In this document: positions 1 to 8,740 of the stretch, in pieces
Position numbering within the stretch: position 1 is the stretch's first letter
Layout: every line of letters starts with the position of its first letter
Assembly: GCA_017519405.1 (NCBI GenBank)
Contig: JAFWSH010000002.1
Coordinates: 1 to 64,000, forward strand
Direction: 5' to 3'
Length of the DNA stretch: 64,000 bases
Source of the DNA: Clostridia bacterium
GTDB lineage: Bacteria > Bacillota > Clostridia > Christensenellales > Aristaeellaceae
Notes under the pieces: model-generated
The model's input: the letters and a program-made list of their open reading frames with translations, nothing else
Databases searched by the model: none
What the model was told of the DNA's origin: nothing
Position numbers and translations under genes: made by a program

Positions 1-3000
1 CTTGTCCGCAATCCCCTGATGCGGGATGACGGCACATGGACAAAGGAACTCTATGGGGCGACGGGCAGTTTCTCCTATGATACCGCAACAACCAAGTTCG
101 CCGTCAGCAGCGTGAAAGCTGACAAGACCAGCGTCGTCGGCATGCTCTGTATCTCCCAGACATTGGTGGTGCTCCCGGGTGAGACAGCCACCTTCTCCGC
201 ATGGGCAAAAACCAGCGGTGACGCGCAGGCCAAGCTTCTGATCCGGTATAACCTGCCCACGGATACAGACTGGCATCTGATTGAGGGTGATGCGGTCAGC
301 AGCCCGGATGACTGGACGCGGCTGGAAGTCACGTTTACCATCCCTGCGGAAGCCACCGTCGGCACAATTGTTGGTATGATGTACACCACGGGCGGCATCG
401 GCAGTGCCTGGTGGGACGGCGCACAGTGTGTGCATGGCACTACTCCGGGGAGACTGAACCTGCTGAACAACAGCAACTTCACCTTCTCCACAGCGGACTG
501 GTCGGACGCGGCGGGTTCCGGCTTGACCGTGCACTCGGTTGCATCGGACACCACAGCCCCGGCGGAGATCGGCAGCAACATGGTACGATTTACCGGCACC
601 CCGGACGGAGCAGTCTCGTTCGTCCAGCAGATCAATGTCAAGGGCAGCCAAGGGGATTGTTTCACCGCCGGCGGCTGGTCCCAGGCACACTCGGTACCGA
701 GGGGGACAAAAACCGAGCGCTATCGTGCCTACATTGCTTTCCAGAACACAAGCGGCGGCTGGGTTGAGGGCGGCAAAGTCCTGTGGAGCGAAGGCTGGAG
801 CGGCTGGCACCTGGCGGCGGAGGCCATCATCGCTCCGTGTGATTACACTGCCATCATGTTCTCCATCCACTACTACGACAACTGCAACGAAGCCAATTTC
901 ACAGGCCTGTTCCTGCATCAGGAGGAATTCGGTCAATCTTTCTCCTACGACAGCAAGGGAAACATCATCGCAGCCACAGACCTGGCAAAGCTACAGGACG
1001 CGGCGGAGTATGACGATTTCAGCAACCTGACCCAGTGGCGGGGGGCCGGGAAGGGAGCAACGGAAGTCACAACTATCACCTATGGTGCGACAGACGCCGA
1101 AAAACAGCGCCGGCTTCCGCTGACCATCACCAGCCCCATGGGCACCGTGACCACCAACACGTATAACACTCATGGCGGTCAGTTGACACAGACCGTTTCT
1201 GGCGGTGGTCTTACTACCTCCACCAGTTCAGAGTGGAATGGAGCAGAAGATGGTTTTGCCTGTGCTGCCGATAACTATGTTGTGAAAGAAACCGATGCCA
1301 GAGGTGGTCAGACCTGCCGAGCATTTGATTTGGACAGAGGAACCGTTGTGAGCGTGACTGATCCCAGGGGCCAGGCTGTCTCTTATCAGTATGACGCACG
1401 TCTGAGGATGACGGAAGCATCCACGCCCATGACCACAACCACATCATGTGTTAACAACTATACCTATGACCAAGACCGCTTGGATCAGGTCAGCCACAAC
1501 ACGGGCAATGGTGATGTAGTGTACACTTTTGGGTACGATTCCTTTGGCAGGCCCACAACGGTGGATGTCGGCGGCGGCCTGCTGTCCACCACCGCCTACA
1601 ACGCCCAGGGACAGACTGCCAGTGTGACTTACGCCAACGGCGGTCAGGTTGCCTGGACCTACGACGCATTTGGTCGTGTGGTGGGCGTCACCGTTGACAA
1701 CGCAGCCTCCCCCCGGTATACTTACACCTACGGAGACATGGGAGAAATCTGTGAGGCAAGGGACAGTGTGCTGCAGGAGGTGACGAGGAGCGGTTATGAT
1801 CTGTCCAACCGGCCCAGGAGAAAGACCATTCTGCGGGCAGGCCAGCACCATTATACCGGGGAAGTGAGCTACGATGCTTGCGGGAGGCTCTCTGCCTTCA
1901 GTGAACAGGTCGGCGCTGCCAGGACGCCTTTTGAGACCACCTTTGTCTACGATGCCGAGGATCGGCCCACGACCATTCAGTTTGGTGCAGCAACCCGGAA
2001 GACTGTTTACGGCTATGACAGCCTGGGCCGGATGACACAGCAGACGCTGACATTGCCCTCGGGATGCGTTCAGACGAGCTACGGCTACCTTCCCGGAGCC
2101 GGAACAAGCACAACGCCGCTGGTTCAGACGATCTCGCAGGGTGGAGTAACCCTGACCTACACCTACGACGCCTGCGGGAACATCACCAGCGTCAGCGATG
2201 GAACAAAGACCGTCTCCTATGTCTACGATGCAATCGGTCAGCTCAAACGAGTTAACGACCCGTTCGACACCACAAAGGGCAGCACGGGGACCACTTGGGT
2301 CTTCACCTATGACCTGGGCGGGAATATTACGAAAAAGAAGGCCTACGTGTATACAACCGGGACTGTCAGCGGAACGGCCAAAACCACCACCTACAGCTAT
2401 GGGGACAGCACCTGGCGTGATAAGCTGACCACCATCGGAAGCAAAACGCTGAGTTATGATAATGCCGGCAATCTTACCGGCGACGGCACCTGGACCTACA
2501 CATGGCAGCAGGGCAGGCAGCTCCAGCAGATGAGCAAAACCGGCGAGACGGTTTCGTTCGTCTACAACGGCGACGGCCTGCGGGTACAGAAAACATCCAC
2601 AACAAAGGGCACGACAAACTATACCCTGCATGGCAAAAATGTTGTTCATGTAACAAACGCGCAGAACAGCATTGATATGCACTTCTTCTATAGCGCCAAT
2701 GGCAGGCCCGCTGTTGTCATGTACAACGGTGTAGCCTACGGGTATCTGTATAACCTTCAGGGCGATGTGATCGCGCTGGTGGATGATACCGGCGCGAAGG
2801 TCGTCGAATATACCTACGATGCATGGGGCAAGCCGCTTTCGCGCGTCGGAAGCATGGGGGATACGCTGGGATATTGGCAGCCGTTCAGGTATCGGGGGTA
2901 TGTGTTTGACCAGGAGACGGGACTGTACTATCTGCGGTCGAGGTATTATCGGGCGGAATGGGGAAGGTTTTTGAATGCTGACTCCTTGATAAAGGATAAT

Positions 3001-3642
3001 CTGTATTGTTATTGCAATAATGTGCCCAGTATATCTTACGATCCAGATGGGTATTCTTCAAATTCTGGGTTAGTTAGATTTGCTCTTTTGCATCCATTTG
3101 TTGCCCTCAATATCGGGCGAACCGATAAAGATATGAAGAGTAAGAATATATCAACTACTGCTGTACGATTCTCCAGGGGCTTGGGTTTGTCAGATTCGGG
3201 TAAAACCGGTAGAAAAGGTACACAAGTTAACGCCGTTCGGCATGCTTTATGGACAGGAATAATCAGAAGCAAATACAGCGAGGATATTACAAGGCAAGCA
3301 ATAGAAAGCCATGAGGATGAACAATTCGTTGGTATGTATAAGAGTTGGATAAGACACATCAAGCCTCAACAGCTTTCAAAAATGGAGTTTGGTGATATTG
3401 ATTTTGTTGATGGCATGTGCGATATGTTGAATAATGATATCGCTTTAGGTATGAGTATTGAAGGCAAAACCGCACGTGAGATATGCTACAATGTACTTGA
3501 CGTATACCATACATCCGGTTTGTGGGTTATACAAACTTGTAGCCATGGTTATAGACTATATAGAGAACGCCTTAGCGATGAAGAATACTCATTTGCTATA
3601 CAAAGGCTAGATGTGATGGATGACTATGGCTTTGTCAAGTGA
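1..3642 (+). CDS. RHS/YD-repeat polymorphic toxin, 5' end outside window
   Basis: The frame is open from base 1, so the N-terminus lies outside the window; 1,213 residues are visible. Residues ~1-310 are beta-rich and look like carbohydrate-binding modules. About 320-970 carries YD repeats (YDAFGR, YDSFGR, YDSLGR, YDACGN). The RHS core ends with the hallmark GLYYLRSRYYRAEWGRF near residue 976 and DPDGY at 1014. The last ~200 residues are a variable, AT-richer C-terminal domain with NAVRHALW near 1077 and a downstream HE near 1104, resembling the DUF6973 family. RHS proteins encapsulate such C-terminal toxins and deliver them to neighbouring cells; toxin activity here is inferred. The following gene is the likely immunity partner. 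RHS identity is secure; the toxin family assignment is moderate. Confidence 0.9.
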   Translation, partial: LVRNPLMRDDGTWTKELYGATGSFSYDTATTKFAVSSVKADKTSVVGMLCISQTLVVLPGETATFSAWAKTSGDAQAKLLIRYNLPTDTDWHLIEGDAVSSPDDWTRLEVTFTIPAEATVGTIVGMMYTTGGIGSAWWDGAQCVHGTTPGRLNLLNNSNFTFSTADWSDAAGSGLTVHSVASDTTAPAEIGSNMVRFTGTPDGAVSFVQQINVKGSQGDCFTAGGWSQAHSVPRGTKTERYRAYIAFQNTSGGWVEGGKVLWSEGWSGWHLAAEAIIAPCDYTAIMFSIHYYDNCNEANFTGLFLHQEEFGQSFSYDSKGNIIAATDLAKLQDAAEYDDFSNLTQWRGAGKGATEVTTITYGATDAEKQRRLPLTITSPMGTVTTNTYNTHGGQLTQTVSGGGLTTSTSSEWNGAEDGFACAADNYVVKETDARGGQTCRAFDLDRGTVVSVTDPRGQAVSYQYDARLRMTEASTPMTTTTSCVNNYTYDQDRLDQVSHNTGNGDVVYTFGYDSFGRPTTVDVGGGLLSTTAYNAQGQTASVTYANGGQVAWTYDAFGRVVGVTVDNAASPRYTYTYGDMGEICEARDSVLQEVTRSGYDLSNRPRRKTILRAGQHHYTGEVSYDACGRLSAFSEQVGAARTPFETTFVYDAEDRPTTIQFGAATRKTVYGYDSLGRMTQQTLTLPSGCVQTSYGYLPGAGTSTTPLVQTISQGGVTLTYTYDACGNITSVSDGTKTVSYVYDAIGQLKRVNDPFDTTKGSTGTTWVFTYDLGGNITKKKAYVYTTGTVSGTAKTTTYSYGDSTWRDKLTTIGSKTLSYDNAGNLTGDGTWTYTWQQGRQLQQMSKTGETVSFVYNGDGLRVQKTSTTKGTTNYTLHGKNVVHVTNAQNSIDMHFFYSANGRPAVVMYNGVAYGYLYNLQGDVIALVDDTGAKVVEYTYDAWGKPLSRVGSMGDTLGYWQPFRYRGYVFDQETGLYYLRSRYYRAEWGRFLNADSLIKDNLYCYCNNVPSISYDPDGYSSNSGLVRFALLHPFVALNIGRTDKDMKSKNISTTAVRFSRGLGLSDSGKTGRKGTQVNAVRHALWTGIIRSKYSEDITRQAIESHEDEQFVGMYKSWIRHIKPQQLSKMEFGDIDFVDGMCDMLNNDIALGMSIEGKTAREICYNVLDVYHTSGLWVIQTCSHGYRLYRERLSDEEYSFAIQRLDVMDDYGFVK

Positions 3643-3662
3643 GCAAACTGAAGGTGAATCAA

Positions 3663-4181
3663 ATGACAAAGAGAAAAAGATATCTTTGCTGTATTGTAGC
3701 ATTGCTTATTGTGACTTGCTCTATCATCTGTTATTTCAAGTATAAAGCCGAATCAATCGATACAAGGATGATTAGGGCAATTGACGCACAGCTAGATGGG
3801 CGTCTTTCGCTGGGGGAGATATGCAGACTCCGGCTCGGGGACGTCTATGACTGTTTCTTCTGGGATACGGCTGTCATCTTTGAGGGGCCGTACGACGAGA
3901 AACTGTATCCGTCGCTGGGGATTGAGGAAAAATACTTCGACAATGGCATCGCGTTTTATCTCCGCGGGAAGTTGGTCAGGATTTTCTACACGTATTACAA
4001 CTACGACAAGGATATGGAATCTGTGATCTCATTTCAGGTTAACCGATACTATACAGAGGAACCTTACACACACCACGTTCAGCTGACCCCTGACTCCTTT
4101 GTGTACGCAAGGAAAGAAAAGCGCCGCAGCGGACCCACGGTCTTCGATGAGTTCTGGCGGTATATCGTGTCTGCATATTGA
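3663..4181 (+). CDS. Small membrane-anchored protein, probable RHS immunity protein
   Basis: A 172-residue protein that starts 20 bases after the RHS toxin stop. The ATG at 3663 is preferred because AAGGTGA lies 5 bases upstream; an overlapping GTG at 3639 in the same frame has no ribosome-binding site. Residues ~6-24 form a single hydrophobic segment after a KRKR stretch, so it is either an anchored or a secreted protein. The rest is soluble, aromatic- and charge-rich, with no motif I recognise. Immunity genes normally sit directly downstream of RHS C-terminal toxins, so the role is inferred from position only. An unrelated accessory protein cannot be excluded. Confidence 0.6.
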   Translation: MTKRKRYLCCIVALLIVTCSIICYFKYKAESIDTRMIRAIDAQLDGRLSLGEICRLRLGDVYDCFFWDTAVIFEGPYDEKLYPSLGIEEKYFDNGIAFYLRGKLVRIFYTYYNYDKDMESVISFQVNRYYTEEPYTHHVQLTPDSFVYARKEKRRSGPTVFDEFWRYIVSAY

Positions 4182-4315
4182 TGATGTCCGGAATACACCC
4201 ACTCAGGGCAGGCCGGCTATTGTCCTGCTCAGCGGAACAGCTTACGTGTACTAAAAGTGAAAGCGGATTTAATGTTTACGATGTAGCTTCTACGTGACAT
4301 AAAGGAGAAATGACT

Positions 4316-4615
4316 ATGACAACAGCACAAGCGTCTAAAGCAGACAACACGAAAAAGTATAACCCACAGGACTTCATTGATGCGCTAAAACGCAAAACTG
4401 GCCCTAATATACGCCAATGTCCGTTTTGTCATGGTAACAGATTCACTTCAACAGAACAATTGGCATCAATACTAATAGGTGACAATATTGAGCACCTCAG
4501 CCTTGGACCGAGTATACCGTCCGGGATGATTATTTGCCAAAACTGTGGCCATATAGACTTTTTCGCACTTGGTGCGCTTGGATTACTAAATAAGGAGGAA
4601 TCCCCAGATGCCTAA
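4316..4615 (+). CDS. Small zinc-ribbon protein of unknown function
   Basis: A 99-residue soluble protein with two CxxC pairs, CPFCHGNRF near residue 36 and ICQNCGHIDFF near residue 74, which would bind one zinc ion. AAAGGAG at 4301-4307 gives proper spacing to the ATG at 4316, whereas the ATG at 4310 is too close. Its 3' end overlaps the next gene by 8 bases, so the two are probably translationally coupled. The AT-rich composition matches the surrounding island. I do not recognise the family; a regulatory or adaptor role is possible but unsupported. Confidence 0.65.
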   Translation: MTTAQASKADNTKKYNPQDFIDALKRKTGPNIRQCPFCHGNRFTSTEQLASILIGDNIEHLSLGPSIPSGMIICQNCGHIDFFALGALGLLNKEESPDA

Positions 4616-5048
4616 TAATCCTCGCCGCAACCAAATGACGAATAATCATCCCAACCAAAGCAGGGGCATTATTGACAGCACGTCCCCCACCATTGTTATA
4701 CAGGAAACTCCCATCTCGTTATCAGATGAGAAGCTAAAAAGAATCCTTTCTCAGACTTACGAAGCGGCTGTTAAAAATACAAGCGCCTCAAAGTATTACA
4801 AGCATTATGATGTGTTGATGACGATAGCGTTAACACTGGTGCTTCCGCTGATCACATCAAAGTTCAATTCTATTGGCATGGTAAGCGCAGAGACAATCAC
4901 TGTGATTCTATGGGTAATATGCCTTGGTTGTTTTGTAGTTGGATTTGTGTTTTTGATGATCGCATCAAACCAAAAAATGAAGAGCGATACAGAGGAAAGG
5001 GATGGAACAATCGATCGCATCTTCAAATGCAACTTTACGGAAGAATAA
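4608..5048 (+). CDS. Two-transmembrane-segment protein of unknown function
   Basis: A 146-residue protein starting at ATG 4608 behind AAGGAGGA, overlapping the end of the zinc-ribbon gene. The first ~70 residues are polar and Asn/Pro-rich, including an ETPISLSDEKLKRIL stretch. Two hydrophobic segments follow, at about 69-85 and 100-122, then a short charged cytoplasmic-type tail. The pattern of soluble head, hairpin of two helices and paired zinc-ribbon gene suggests a small two-component membrane system. No family was recognised and the function is unknown. Confidence 0.6.
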   Translation: MPNNPRRNQMTNNHPNQSRGIIDSTSPTIVIQETPISLSDEKLKRILSQTYEAAVKNTSASKYYKHYDVLMTIALTLVLPLITSKFNSIGMVSAETITVILWVICLGCFVVGFVFLMIASNQKMKSDTEERDGTIDRIFKCNFTEE

Positions 5049-5101
5049 TTCCTTCTCGATAGAACCAAACTGAACACAGTGTTGCTGTACTGGTATGCAT
5101 A

Positions 5102-5185
5102 AACGATTTGAAAGCTATTGACAAAACCAGCCGCCGGCATTATCGTTTGTTTGCCGGCGGCTGGTGCCGTTTACAGGCTGTTGAT
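5102..5185. repeat. 84-bp repeat (copy A): tnpV tail plus 12-bp-stem hairpin
   Basis: This segment is closely matched by 9081-9164, which has the same length. It contains a perfect 12-bp inverted repeat, CCAGCCGCCGGC at 5127-5138 and GCCGGCGGCTGG at 5153-5164. At 9081-9164 the same hairpin lies just beyond the stop codon of a tnpV remnant, so here it is the orphan tail of a tnpV element, probably its transcription terminator. The homology stops where an RHS fragment begins. Confidence 0.75.
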
Positions 5186-5190
5186 AATAA

Positions 5191-5255
5191 TACGATGCCT
5201 TTGGTCATGTGGTTGGCGTCACCGTTGACAACGCAAGCCTCACCCCGGTATACTT
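5191..5255 (+). pseudogene. Orphan RHS gene fragment
   Basis: These ~65 bases match positions ~1660-1724 of the RHS gene almost base for base and encode the same DAFG-VVGVTVDNA stretch, with small insertions that break the frame. There is no RHS sequence on either side, so this is a relic of an RHS duplication or rearrangement. It directly abuts the tnpV tail repeat. Confidence 0.75.
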
Positions 5256-5268
5256 GCTCCTATAGGAG

Positions 5269-5697
5269 TTGAAACTGGCAGTCCGAATGCAGGAATGGTC
5301 AGCACGGGTTACTGAGTGCCGTAGTAGCGGTGAGATTAGGGCTGCCTGTGACGCACTGTATGAAACCCCGGTACCTGAGTATGACATTTCTGCGGACGGG
5401 ATCATAGTGCATTGCCGAGCGAATGCTAAGTATCTCCACCTGTCCGAAATCAATCAGATCGGGACTGATGAGCCGATTCTGAGCCGATTCCGGTACACAG
5501 AGCGGGTGGATGTGATCCGTATCATGGAAATCATTGCCTTTTCCGGGTCCATCAACAACGCCGAAGCGCGGGAAGCGACAGGCAGGTCAAAGCCAGCAAC
5601 GACAAGACTTCTGGCAAAAATGCTCGACTGCGGATTGATCACATCCCAGGGAGCTGGACCGGCAGTCCGGTACATAGAATCGGATCAAAAACGCTGA
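5269..5697 (+). pseudogene. Chimeric remnant ORF: IS66 accessory-like N-terminus, winged-helix-like C-terminus
   Basis: An open frame of 142 codons whose only start, TTG 5269, abuts AGGAG with no spacing, so translation is doubtful. Residues ~5-20 (VRMQEWSARVTECRSSG) resemble the N-terminus of IS66-family accessory TnpA proteins, but the match ends abruptly. Residues ~80-140 resemble a winged helix, with SGSINNAEAREATGRSK followed by a recognition-helix and wing pattern, as at the C-terminus of AlbA_2-type ATP-binding regulators. It is most likely a fusion of broken genes; whether it is expressed is unknown. Confidence 0.4.
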
Positions 5698-6059
5698 GCC
5701 GAATTGAGTCGATTCGTGAGCCGATTTTGAATGGGGTATTACCCCGTTAAAGGAAATCCGTGCGGATCCATGAGGTTAGAATCATGCCCGACGAGTCAGA
5801 CAGAACGACCCTGGGGAACGAAATCTGCCACCTGCAGCAGGAAATCAGCCGGTCTCATCTTCTCCTGGATCAAAACGGCATCTGCAATGGACTGCCACAA
5901 GTGGAGGAAAAGCCACAGATACGGTTGTATGCGTGCTTGATTGATCATTCATAATGGCTTTGCAGAAAAACCAGCATGTTGACGCGGCAATACTTATGGA
6001 TTCGAAAAGCATTCATGTGAGACAGACGGAAGAACTCTCCCAACGATAGAGGTGTGACA
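5698..6059. other. Gene-free stretch
   Basis: No gene can be supported here. The 5' edge repeats short GAGCCGATT-like words also present near 5470-5490. Short open frames in this stretch have no ribosome-binding site and no recognisable similarity. The last bases carry GAGGTG, the ribosome-binding site of the next gene. Confidence 0.5.
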
Positions 6060-7184
6060 ATGGATATTACAAGAGTATTCACCGAAGAACCAGAACAAGA
6101 ATTGTGGCGCTCATTATTGCAGTTTTCGTACAGAGCAAATATCCTTCGGCATTTCGATGAAAACCATATCGCAAAAACCGATGAGGATGATAACCTCACA
6201 AATTGTATTGCAGGTGCGCTTCTGCAAGCAGATGAGTACTACAAAGCGAGCAAAACGGTAAGCCTTCAGGTTGAGCCATTATTGCTCTACTATGGAACCA
6301 CGAATTTGTTCTATGCTATGTACATATTATTGAATGGAACAATCCCAGAAATTAGAAGTCATGGGATGCACATCACTGTTAAGCCGAAAAATGGTTTTAT
6401 TGCTGAAACGAGTATTTCGTTTGACCATCACTTAGATGGAGGCGTCCATGTTTTTTCGGAGATTTGTGGGTTCACCGAGAACTTGTGCGAATCGCATTCT
6501 TGGGATCTTGGTGAATTCTTAGATTCTATTGCCGAAATTAGGGATGACTTTGAACGCTGCTATCGTGGAAGAAAATCACACATTATTCCTCTATACGTGA
6601 TTAAGACCCCGGATTGTGTTGTTGAAAGGGTGTTTCTTGATGGTGAAGATGCCTTAGCTACATTAAGCATGGTAGACGGCTTCGATTCTGCCTATCTTTC
6701 TCCACAAAGAGCATCAACAAGAAATGGTGATTCATACTTAGTTCTTCACCATAAGATGACTGGCAAACAAATCCACCAGATCTCCTATTCTGGCCAGCCT
6801 TACCTACAGATCAGTCATGAGAAGAATGGGAAGAAACTAACTGTTCCGAAAGAACTCAATATGTATGTGGTTTTATTCGCATTGGGAAATCTCTGCAGAT
6901 ACCATCCGGAAATTTGGAATCCATTTGTTGTTCAAGATTCTACGGGAGAAAAACTGTTGGTTGAGAAGCTGCTGTATTATGCACGCCGTATGCTTCCGAA
7001 TTTTGTTCTAAACTGCATTCTGAAAAAACAAGTAGTATTCGTTTCAGATAAGTATGTTCCTGAGGATCGTGTTCATTTAGTAGGGCGGCACGAAGTTCAA
7101 GAGATTGTAGCAGAAGAGATAAGGACACAGATGAGGACAAATCTTGCAAAGACAGTCATGCAGTCAGAGAGGAGTTTGGAATGA
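6060..7184 (+). CDS. YaaC-like protein
   Basis: A 374-residue soluble protein similar to the uncharacterised YaaC family. The recognisable part is residues ~60-110, with PLLLYYGTTNLFYAMYILLNG followed by the SHGMH segment, a conserved YaaC pattern. GAGGTG lies 5 bases before the ATG at 6060; an in-frame GTG at 6054 is part of that site and is disfavoured. The gene is AT-rich and sits between mobile-element remnants. Its stop overlaps the next start as ATGA, so it forms a coupled pair with an unknown 369-residue protein. YaaC biochemistry is not known; a defence role is conceivable from the setting only. Confidence 0.7.
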   Translation: MDITRVFTEEPEQELWRSLLQFSYRANILRHFDENHIAKTDEDDNLTNCIAGALLQADEYYKASKTVSLQVEPLLLYYGTTNLFYAMYILLNGTIPEIRSHGMHITVKPKNGFIAETSISFDHHLDGGVHVFSEICGFTENLCESHSWDLGEFLDSIAEIRDDFERCYRGRKSHIIPLYVIKTPDCVVERVFLDGEDALATLSMVDGFDSAYLSPQRASTRNGDSYLVLHHKMTGKQIHQISYSGQPYLQISHEKNGKKLTVPKELNMYVVLFALGNLCRYHPEIWNPFVVQDSTGEKLLVEKLLYYARRMLPNFVLNCILKKQVVFVSDKYVPEDRVHLVGRHEVQEIVAEEIRTQMRTNLAKTVMQSERSLE

Positions 7185-8290
7185 GTACATGTTTTAGGTC
7201 TGCGGTGTTTGGACTATGTAAAAAGCTGTCTAATTGTTCAGAAGTACAAAATGTCAGGAACCTAATTCACAGATTGTGTATAACAACTGAGAAGACGAAT
7301 AAAGATCACAGAGAAGTACTAAGACCGCCGCATGGTGATCTTGCCTATATTGGTTCGAATCAAGGGCTTCAGTTCATGGGATATCTTTTCGCAGATGAAT
7401 CGGTTGACGAAATAAATCGCAAAGGCACGTTCAGAGTGACTGCTTTAGATGATGAGGAAAGAAGCCTTATTGAGCGAGCACATAATACGATCAGGTTTTT
7501 CTTAGATTCATGTATATCGGGTATTGTTAGTCTATATCCCAAATCTGCAATACTCATTGATCCTTACTCACAATACAGAATGCCGACACTTCGATTTGAC
7601 GCTGGAACGTTCCTTACCAACGATGATATCAGCGAGTGTATTGAAGCATTCACGTCTGGAAAAGTATATCGGAGAATCGTTACAAATGAAACACTATGCT
7701 ATTTTGAAAAAATAGATACTTCTATTGTTCGGCAACTTGTTGCTATACAGGCCAAACAGTTTAGTGACGACATGAATTCTATTACTATAGCAACAAAGGA
7801 GTTTTTCCAGAGGGCTTACTCAAACAACCAAATAGGGACTGCGGATATTTGTGTTCTCTATGCCAGTTATTGCTATGCACTAAGAAAGTCGTTATGGTTG
7901 GCTATCGAGATGCTGTATGAAGCGGTCTTAGGGGTTGATATGCCAGTGATGAATAATGATAACATAATTAGACTTGTCGATCATAAAGACGACATTGTGT
8001 ATGAGAAATATACAGTTCTTACCCAGAATATATTGTTCGGGTTTGCTGGACGTGGTGTGGACAGTATCACACTTTTGACTTGTAATCCGAGTGAAACTCA
8101 TCGAATAAAAGAGTTTGGCCAAGTAGTTGCTATGACTGTTAGTTTGGTGAGTGAGTTTGGAAGTACATCAAGAGTTACTATGATTACCGTGGATGAAGAA
8201 CTCAATCCTATTCATCGGTATACAAACGCACTAATGGAGACAAGACTTGGCCAGTGTCACGTTACTTTCCATGATGAGACCATACCATAA
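7181..8290 (+). CDS. Hypothetical protein coupled to YaaC-like protein
   Basis: A 369-residue soluble protein starting at ATG 7181, which overlaps the YaaC-like stop by four bases (ATGA). GGAG lies just upstream at the end of the previous gene. No catalytic or binding motif that I recognise is visible; the sequence is of mixed alpha/beta character with no signal peptide or membrane segment. Base composition is AT-rich like its partner, so the two were probably acquired together. The coupling implies they act in the same process or complex. Confidence 0.6.
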   Translation: MSTCFRSAVFGLCKKLSNCSEVQNVRNLIHRLCITTEKTNKDHREVLRPPHGDLAYIGSNQGLQFMGYLFADESVDEINRKGTFRVTALDDEERSLIERAHNTIRFFLDSCISGIVSLYPKSAILIDPYSQYRMPTLRFDAGTFLTNDDISECIEAFTSGKVYRRIVTNETLCYFEKIDTSIVRQLVAIQAKQFSDDMNSITIATKEFFQRAYSNNQIGTADICVLYASYCYALRKSLWLAIEMLYEAVLGVDMPVMNNDNIIRLVDHKDDIVYEKYTVLTQNILFGFAGRGVDSITLLTCNPSETHRIKEFGQVVAMTVSLVSEFGSTSRVTMITVDEELNPIHRYTNALMETRLGQCHVTFHDETIP

Positions 8291-8445
8291 GCGTCGAAGT
8301 ATTCATGCAATCAACATATCGCGATAGACACAGAAACCCTAATCATACAGTTATTTTACACCGTGATATTTCTCGCAGGGTGTTACATTTTGGCTTTGAG
8401 CGGGATATACATCTATGAAAGGGTATCAATGAGGAGGTTGTGGCT

Positions 8446-8493
8446 ATGTTGAAGAGAAGCAGTAACCGCTCAATAAGGCACACCTGCCAATAA
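8446..8493 (+). pseudogene. Orphan translation start, 15 codons
   Basis: A strong GAGGAGG at 8431-8437 lies 8 bases before ATG 8446, but the frame ends after 15 codons (MLKRSSNRSIRHTCQ). This looks like the truncated 5' end of a gene destroyed by insertion or deletion; a short leader peptide is an alternative. Confidence 0.3.
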
Positions 8494-8524
8494 ACACCAT
8501 CCTGTGAGATACTGTGTCAAAACC

Positions 8525-8554
8525 ATCTCGAGGATTCTCGAGAAGTCTCGAGAT
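8525..8554. promoter_or_regulatory. 30-bp near-palindrome built from three CTCGAG boxes
   Basis: CTCGAG occurs at 8527-8532, 8537-8542 and 8547-8552, one every 10 bp, or one helical turn. The whole segment reads as an imperfect palindrome centred on TTCTCGAGAA. Such an arrangement suits cooperative binding of a dimeric regulator or a recombinase site; the function is inferred. Confidence 0.4.
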
Positions 8555-8585
8555 GCAGGGAGGGGCACAGAATGGCAACAGGTAA

Positions 8586-8671
8586 ACTGTACCCCGTAAA
8601 ATGGACACACGAAATTGCGACGGACCCAAATTGTGGACACATGGAATTGTGAAATCCAAGAAAGTGGACAC
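8586..8671 (+). mobile_element. IS terminal sequence with three TGGACAC repeats
   Basis: ACTGTACCCCGTAAAATGG at about 8586 resembles the outer end of IS3-type insertion sequences. TGGACAC follows at 8602-8608, 8634-8640 and 8665-8671, spaced about 31-32 bp, as transposase-binding repeats often are. An IS3-type orfA begins just downstream, so this is the left end of a broken element. Confidence 0.45.
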
Positions 8672-8740
8672 AAATGTTGCGAATCAGCAGTAGACAAGCA
8701 AGATGGAGGTGGTATAGTACAAAACAGGGAGGCTAAAGGC

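Noticed and set aside
5760-5954. Possible small gene of 64 codons
   Set aside because: No ribosome-binding site and no recognisable similarity; it overlaps another equally poor frame.
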